This document shows, piece after piece, positions 6,801-9,830 of a DNA stretch of 9,830 nt. Source of the DNA: Nitrospirota bacterium (GTDB lineage: Bacteria; Nitrospirota; Nitrospiria; Nitrospirales; Nitrospiraceae); the NCBI GenBank assembly GCA_016195505.1, contig JACPZN010000140.1, positions 1-9,830 on the forward strand, given 5' to 3'. Both the position numbers and the translations under genes were made by a program. The first letter of the stretch is position 1. Every line of letters starts with the position of its first letter. Below the pieces are notes generated by a model that searched no databases, was not told the DNA's origin, and saw nothing but the letters and a program-made list of their open reading frames with translations.

Positions 6801-8253
6801 GGGCATTACAGGTCGTATTGATGGGAGCCGTCGGACTGCTCACATCCGCTCCAGTACAGTGCACCCCATGGTGTCCGTGGGCAAAGTCTTGCAGTCCAGC
6901 CGGAACGTTCGTGTCCTGTGTCGGTTCTCCGTCCGTGACGATGATGACGAACGTCTTGCAGCACGTCACTTGGGTGGAGGACGAGGCCCAGGGCGGCGTA
7001 TGGTTACTCCCAAAAAAATAGGGATCTCGTCCACAAGCATTGGCAATGTATCCGGCTGGACAGACTTCCGTACCCGTGAGAGCGGATAATTCCGAAGGTC
7101 CGATCGAGCCAACGCCTGTTGCCTGGAAAGCCACACCATTGGAGTTTCCACCAGAGTATGCAATGGGATAGACGTACGATCCAGGCAAGTAGGTGGAATT
7201 GATCTGCGCAATATAGCGAACCGTCTCATAGAGAGACTCAGACAGAGGCGTCCAGGTCGAAGGGAATGACTCTCCGATCGCATCGAGGATCGCTGCCGCG
7301 TTCGTATTGAACGTTTCAACGGTCGCGCCGTTGAAGTCGATGGATTGGCGAGCACCTATACCGACCAACATGCGGGCGCCGTCGCCCGCGGGCTTGAACT
7401 CGAAGAGACCGAACCGGGCTTGCGCTCCGATCTGTTGCACGACTCCTGTTGGCTCTACCGCGGAGGACAGATGCAATTTATACTGCGTCTCAGCAAATCC
7501 ATCACCATCTGTACAGGTGCTGGCTGTGTCCGCAGGTGCAGCATTGTCGTTGTCGATGCAAAATGTGCCGCCCATACCATTCACGCCGCCGCGCAATTGT
7601 ATATAAATAGGATTGGGCGTTCCGGAGGTCGCCGCAGTTGGAATGCGATTTTGATACCCGTTGCCAACGCCGCTCGGGACAGTCATAACATTGTGCCCAC
7701 GACTACTGACGTCAAATACTTCTTGAGCGCGGATGGTAATCTTGGGTAGTGTCCCAGTGGGTGGGCAGGTGCCATCGGGGTTGCGTGTAACAGCACAGTC
7801 TCCACCTGACATCGCCTTCTTGAGCGCATCAAACCGTCTGAAGGTAGCCCAATTCAGCAGATTCCCATCCCATTGAGTCGTGGCCGGGCAACCGGCAGAT
7901 AGAGAAGCCTTGGTTGCGGCGGCATCAAAACGAGTGTTCACTGAGTCGTAGGTGTAACAGGTCAATACATCGAAAAATCCGCTGTATGTGCTCGTGGCAA
8001 CAAAGTTTTGGTTCACCGGCGTGAGGCTGCCGTCGCTGTGAACGCCACACCAGGTTGGGTCGCAGGATCGGTCAGCCATGCTACCTGAGTTATCCAGCAA
8101 GAGCATGATGTTGGGCGCGACCTGGTCGCTGACGAAGGGAGGAACGGCATAATACTGGTCCATCGTCTGGGCCTGGGCCGCACCGGACCCTACAAGACAG
8201 CCCACCAATGCGAGCATGGCGGTTCCACGAAGTGCAACATTCCGGCTATTCAT
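3829..8253 (-). CDS. pilY1: Type IV pilus tip adhesin/assembly protein PilY1 (vWA plus beta-propeller)
   Basis: PilY1/PilC proteins act at the type IV pilus tip in assembly, retraction control, adhesion and surface sensing. Numbering is from ATG 8253 (1,474 aa). A Sec signal peptide ends AQA at residue 28. A von Willebrand A domain has a full MIDAS: D54-x-S56-x-S58, T335 in TPLSE, and D441 in VTDGE. EF-hand-like loops follow at D586-D594, D736-D744 and D783-E794. The PilY1 propeller begins near 853 (LGDSIHSTP, then YIGANDGMLHAFN). It holds a fourth acidic loop at D1149-D1157 and the family motif FGTGRYI, and ends with a conserved-type segment GGTIYMPTFAPTADFCGSDG. The mature protein has 27 cysteines. 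An in-frame ATG 36 bases upstream (8289) would give 1,486 aa. I prefer 8253 because GGGAGGG lies 4 bases before it and the resulting signal peptide is typical. It follows the pilW-pilX genes, as in known pilus clusters. Confidence 0.93.
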   Translation of the reverse strand: MNSRNVALRGTAMLALVGCLVGSGAAQAQTMDQYYAVPPFVSDQVAPNIMLLLDNSGSMADRSCDPTWCGVHSDGSLTPVNQNFVATSTYSGFFDVLTCYTYDSVNTRFDAAATKASLSAGCPATTQWDGNLLNWATFRRFDALKKAMSGGDCAVTRNPDGTCPPTGTLPKITIRAQEVFDVSSRGHNVMTVPSGVGNGYQNRIPTAATSGTPNPIYIQLRGGVNGMGGTFCIDNDNAAPADTASTCTDGDGFAETQYKLHLSSAVEPTGVVQQIGAQARFGLFEFKPAGDGARMLVGIGARQSIDFNGATVETFNTNAAAILDAIGESFPSTWTPLSESLYETVRYIAQINSTYLPGSYVYPIAYSGGNSNGVAFQATGVGSIGPSELSALTGTEVCPAGYIANACGRDPYFFGSNHTPPWASSSTQVTCCKTFVIIVTDGEPTQDTNVPAGLQDFAHGHHGVHCTGADVSSPTAPINTTCNAHPATTAPYLIGTNPATTATSGEHKTDYASSGNHYLDDVAYWAHTTDLRPCVGTADGAIAVLGLTGHCLQGLQNISLYTFFAFGNIAGRELLMHAAQLGGFEDSNNNNLPDLQAEWDKIINATGAPGTDGIPDNYFESSNVDDLQDRLMATITAILRKSASGTSVSVLSSSSTGEGSIYQAYFFTSDIGQGGANIKWTGYANGLFVDGFGNFREDTVNDGALDYKNDLIVTTRFDNDPLSPTYKKVLVDKFADLNGDGIADSTTPTVLGADLKSIKPMWEAGAQLANTASTSRKILTWVDPNYNGLVDPAEQIDFSTANCAALRDYLRYAGDACSGSSNAMNLINFIRGDEVPGLRTRMLEVPVGSGTFKVWKLGDSIHSTPTVVASPKARFDLLYGDATYNAFYQQYRNRRQVMYIGANDGMLHAFNGGFYHKGDDPTTPGTVEHGWFTKNPTDNSSGPNLGAELWGFVPQQLLPQLQWLARTDYTHVYYVDLKPTIADARIFTPDADHPGGWGTILIGGFRMGGSCGNCVVGSGAPPMTTFIGGVPRTFFSAFFVLDITNPEVNPKLLWTFSDVTLGLTTSSPTVVRANPNGDAITSQVNEKWYAVFGSGPNSYQADLPITGTLQVGAFYAVDLAAGPGLANVNVTRMVTGSLRSFMGPLISADKDLDFRTDVIYAGRTVHDGSLPWRGKMYRLTMRCASAPCLPTSWGISGGAGTRVPTELIDTFNDPVLGTLEMGPVTAAPTWTLDDSNQVWVFFGTGRYIGNSDKVDNNIQRLFGMKDSVVNGTCPGGEVSVTGCWTNNLVDATNAVVCIVCSGSTNQVTDPTNPGVTTFSGTGTSSMIGLVASKDGWRVTLSGPFSITNGGITTAYSAERSVVNPTLFGGTIYMPTFAPTADFCGSDGTSFLYALFYKTGTASTSPVIGTTTSGSNTNVTAKVSLGVGMASALSVHVGYEGGTVGSQMSNSNVTTVNTSRGDFYSRFVSWVHQRD

Positions 8254-8257
8254 GGCA

Positions 8258-8264
8258 CCCTCCC
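8258..8264 (-). promoter_or_regulatory. Ribosome-binding site deciding the pilY1 start
   Basis: The minus strand reads AAAAGGGAGGGTGCC immediately before the ATG at 8251-8253. The GGGAGGG core is a near-ideal Shine-Dalgarno with a 4-base spacer. The upstream in-frame ATG at 8287-8289 has nothing comparable, only AAGGG about 11 bases away, and would place basic and acidic residues ahead of a normal signal peptide. Confidence 0.65.
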
Positions 8265-8319
8265 TTTTCTCCAACAATCTCGTCTTCATCTCACATCACC
8301 CTTGCATCCTTGTGGACCA

Positions 8320-8673
8320 CTAGCGAGGCAAATACACAACCATCCGGTCGATCTTGTCGTTCTGGTCTTTTTTTAGGTGGTACTTCACCTCGGCTGTGAC
8401 CACGAGTGCGCCGGTCCCGACTTCTTTGCCTGTGTCATCTTGAACAATTGCATCCGGAGTCAAGCTAAACGTCCTGCCATCGATCAGAAACGTCGTTTCA
8501 TAGATGGCCGTGATTGTTCCGCTCTGGTACCCGACCGTCATGATTGGGAGCTGTTGGCCCTGATCCGCTCGGGCCGAGCCCGGAGCAAGACTGACCATCA
8601 TTCCAATTCCCACTGCCAGCACGAGCACCGCCGCTCGAGGGTTCCAATTGTTCTTTTCCTCATGGGTGATCAT
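8320..8673 (-). CDS. Small exported PilY2-like protein of the pilus operon
   Basis: The protein has 117 residues: a basic N-terminus, a hydrophobic stretch (about 14-32) ending SARADQ as a likely signal-peptidase site after residue 36, then an 80-residue beta-rich domain. That domain contains GTITAIYETTFLIDGRTFSL and closes with KIDRMVVYLPR. It has no cysteine and no catalytic motif. The pattern of a short exported beta domain with a G-x-I ... I-D-G-R-x-(Y/F)-x-L core, coded beside pilY1, resembles PilY2 of Pseudomonas, a small pilus-biogenesis protein. That similarity is recalled, not computed. It differs in lying before pilY1 rather than after. An AGGAG site lies ten bases before the ATG. 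The gene sits 44 bases after pilX and 66 before the chosen pilY1 start, so it is very likely co-transcribed. A DUF5666-like or other OB-like fold is an alternative. Confidence 0.8.
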   Translation of the reverse strand: MITHEEKNNWNPRAAVLVLAVGIGMMVSLAPGSARADQGQQLPIMTVGYQSGTITAIYETTFLIDGRTFSLTPDAIVQDDTGKEVGTGALVVTAEVKYHLKKDQNDKIDRMVVYLPR

Positions 8674-8717
8674 TTAGCCTGGTCTCCTCTTGCTTGCTGT
8701 CACTATCAAGATCGGGA

Positions 8718-9323
8718 CTACAGGAAACGTTGCATGCAGCTCTCACCATCTTTGAGACACTGATACTCTGCCGTGACATGGCTCGTCGATCCGGTAGCCG
8801 CATTCACCGCTTGGCAGTCAATCCTGAAAAACACGTCCACTGGGGCACTTTGTGCGTCTGCCTGCGTTGACTGCGAACCGGCACGAACTTTTACGTACTG
8901 TTTGTCTATATCGCCGTTCACCGTGTAGTTATTGACGTTCATGGTGATGTTCGGCGCCGCACCGGCTCCCCAGGCAACATCCGGATTGTTTGCAAGAAAA
9001 CTGATCTCCTGTCCCAAAAAAAGGGCGTTGCCGGCTGGGACTGGTCCGTTCGGAGCGACCAGCGAAGGCGACACTTTTCCGTCGTCGATCGAATCCTTAA
9101 GAACTTTGACTCCCATGCCTACGCAGGACTCGGCCGCATCGGTCCCCTCTTCCACCATGCGCATGGCACCGGCCATCGAATTTTCTATGCCGGTCATGGT
9201 CAGCGCCGCCACTCCCAACGCCCCGACCATGAGCATCACCATCATGACCATCATTAACGATACGCCACGCTCGTCGCAGCCGACACATACGAGGTTACTG
9301 GACCGGCAATATGGCTTCGTCAT
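8718..9323 (-). CDS. pilX: Type IV pilus minor pilin PilX
   Basis: PilX is a minor pilin that, with PilV, PilW and PilE, primes pilus assembly and helps carry PilY1 to the tip. The 201 residues start with a 20-residue leader ending CDERG, the class III prepilin peptidase site (cut after Gly20). A hydrophobic helix follows (21-43: VSLMMVMMVMLMVGALGVAALTM in two overlapping parts), then the PilX-type segment GIENSMAGAMRMVEEGTDAAES (45-66, overlapping). Mature position 5 is Met, not Glu; PilX proteins commonly lack Glu5, so this supports PilX rather than a major pilin. Cysteines at 67, 170, 189 and 196 in the exported part could form disulfides. The ATG lies 2 bases after the pilW stop, with GAGG eight bases upstream inside pilW, so translation is probably coupled. 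Confidence 0.88.
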   Translation of the reverse strand: MTKPYCRSSNLVCVGCDERGVSLMMVMMVMLMVGALGVAALTMTGIENSMAGAMRMVEEGTDAAESCVGMGVKVLKDSIDDGKVSPSLVAPNGPVPAGNALFLGQEISFLANNPDVAWGAGAAPNITMNVNNYTVNGDIDKQYVKVRAGSQSTQADAQSAPVDVFFRIDCQAVNAATGSTSHVTAEYQCLKDGESCMQRFL

Positions 9324-9325
9324 GG

Positions 9326-9830
9326 TTAATACCTCTGATTTCTAAGTTCGACCGTGCGCGTCAGAACCCGTCTCCGGAACTGCATGTAGGATTGCTGTTG
9401 CGCCGGCGTGCTGTTGTCGCCGAGGGCAAACACGCCATTGGTGTGATTGTGATCGCTGATGACCGGAATCGGAATTTGATGCACCATCGCCTGGTTCCCT
9501 TCGCCCATTCCTTGATCAACCCTGGTCTCCCTCGCCACGATGGTGACCTGGGCCAGACGGATTTTGTTTGTCGTCATGGCGGTGCTCGGTGGGAGAAACC
9601 AGTTGATGTTCGTGAGAAAGTCCGCCTGATCGAACGAATTGGACCCATTCATGTCGTCGATGGCCCCATCCGGCACCCCTGAATTGATCGCGAGATTGCA
9701 GCCGTCGCAGGCGTAGGCCAGCTGCAGATCTTCGACCCCGTCCATGATCGGCACACAGGCATTGCCGGGATTGTTGCAGTTTGGCGGTCCGCCAACACCA
9801 GCGGGCGCTACGCCGCGGACCAGACAGGGC
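9326..9830 (-). CDS. pilW: Type IV pilus minor pilin PilW, C-terminal part (partial, runs off window)
   Basis: The reading frame is open from the right edge to the TAA at 9326-9328, giving 167 complete codons; the prepilin leader and N-terminal helix lie outside. PilW-type features are visible. The segment MDGVEDLQLAYACD matches the family's 'V-E-x-L-Q-x-x-Y-x-x-D' region. The end RRRVLTRTVELRNQR matches the PilW C-terminal pattern (R-R-x-x-x-x-x-V-x-L-R-N). Between them is an acidic stretch DDMNGSNSFDQAD that could be a calcium loop, and a CDGC motif. The gene overlaps nothing and is followed after 2 bases by pilX, the usual pilW-pilX order. The GTG at 9752-9754 is internal, not the start. 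Confidence 0.85.
   Translation of the reverse strand, partial: PCLVRGVAPAGVGGPPNCNNPGNACVPIMDGVEDLQLAYACDGCNLAINSGVPDGAIDDMNGSNSFDQADFLTNINWFLPPSTAMTTNKIRLAQVTIVARETRVDQGMGEGNQAMVHQIPIPVISDHNHTNGVFALGDNSTPAQQQSYMQFRRRVLTRTVELRNQRY

Overview
All supported genes lie on the minus strand, so the window reads from right (9830) to left (1). It suggests a Gram-negative bacterium: there is a lipoprotein signal, a Sec signal on a very large type IV pilus tip protein, and PilW/PilX/PilY1-type minor pilus genes. Base composition is moderately GC-rich. The combination is compatible with Nitrospirota (Nitrospira-like) or a proteobacterial/deltaproteobacterial relative. I cannot place it from sequence alone, and the taxonomic guess is inference.

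Right part (9830 to about 3829) is a type IV pilus tip and minor-pilin operon. It holds the C-terminal part of PilW (cut by the window edge), PilX, a small exported protein resembling PilY2, and a PilY1 of about 1,474 residues. PilY1 carries a von Willebrand A domain with a complete MIDAS metal site, several EF-hand-like calcium loops and a C-terminal beta-propeller. Gaps are 2, 44 and 66 bases, so co-transcription is likely. Minor pilins prime pilus assembly in the inner membrane, and PilY1 is thought to sit at the pilus tip as adhesin, retraction regulator and surface sensor.

Middle part: after pilY1 comes a perfect 12-bp hairpin (3761-3796). It is followed by a lipoprotein made of three Ig/cadherin-like modules (2741-3730) and a 98-base intergenic region with a candidate sigma-70 promoter.

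Left part is a housekeeping cluster: phoH-like ATPase, ybeY (rRNA maturation and quality-control endoribonuclease) and ftsY (SRP receptor). The junctions are almost gapless (0 and 2 bases), so these look co-transcribed and translationally coupled. Beyond ftsY, a response-regulator gene begins and runs off the left edge.

I see no tRNA, rRNA, CRISPR array, insertion sequence or prophage gene, and no stretch over 300 bases lacks a gene. Nothing here is clearly an undescribed system. The points most worth a second look are the small PilY2-like gene upstream of pilY1, the cysteine/histidine-rich head of PilY1, and the modular lipoprotein directly behind pilY1.
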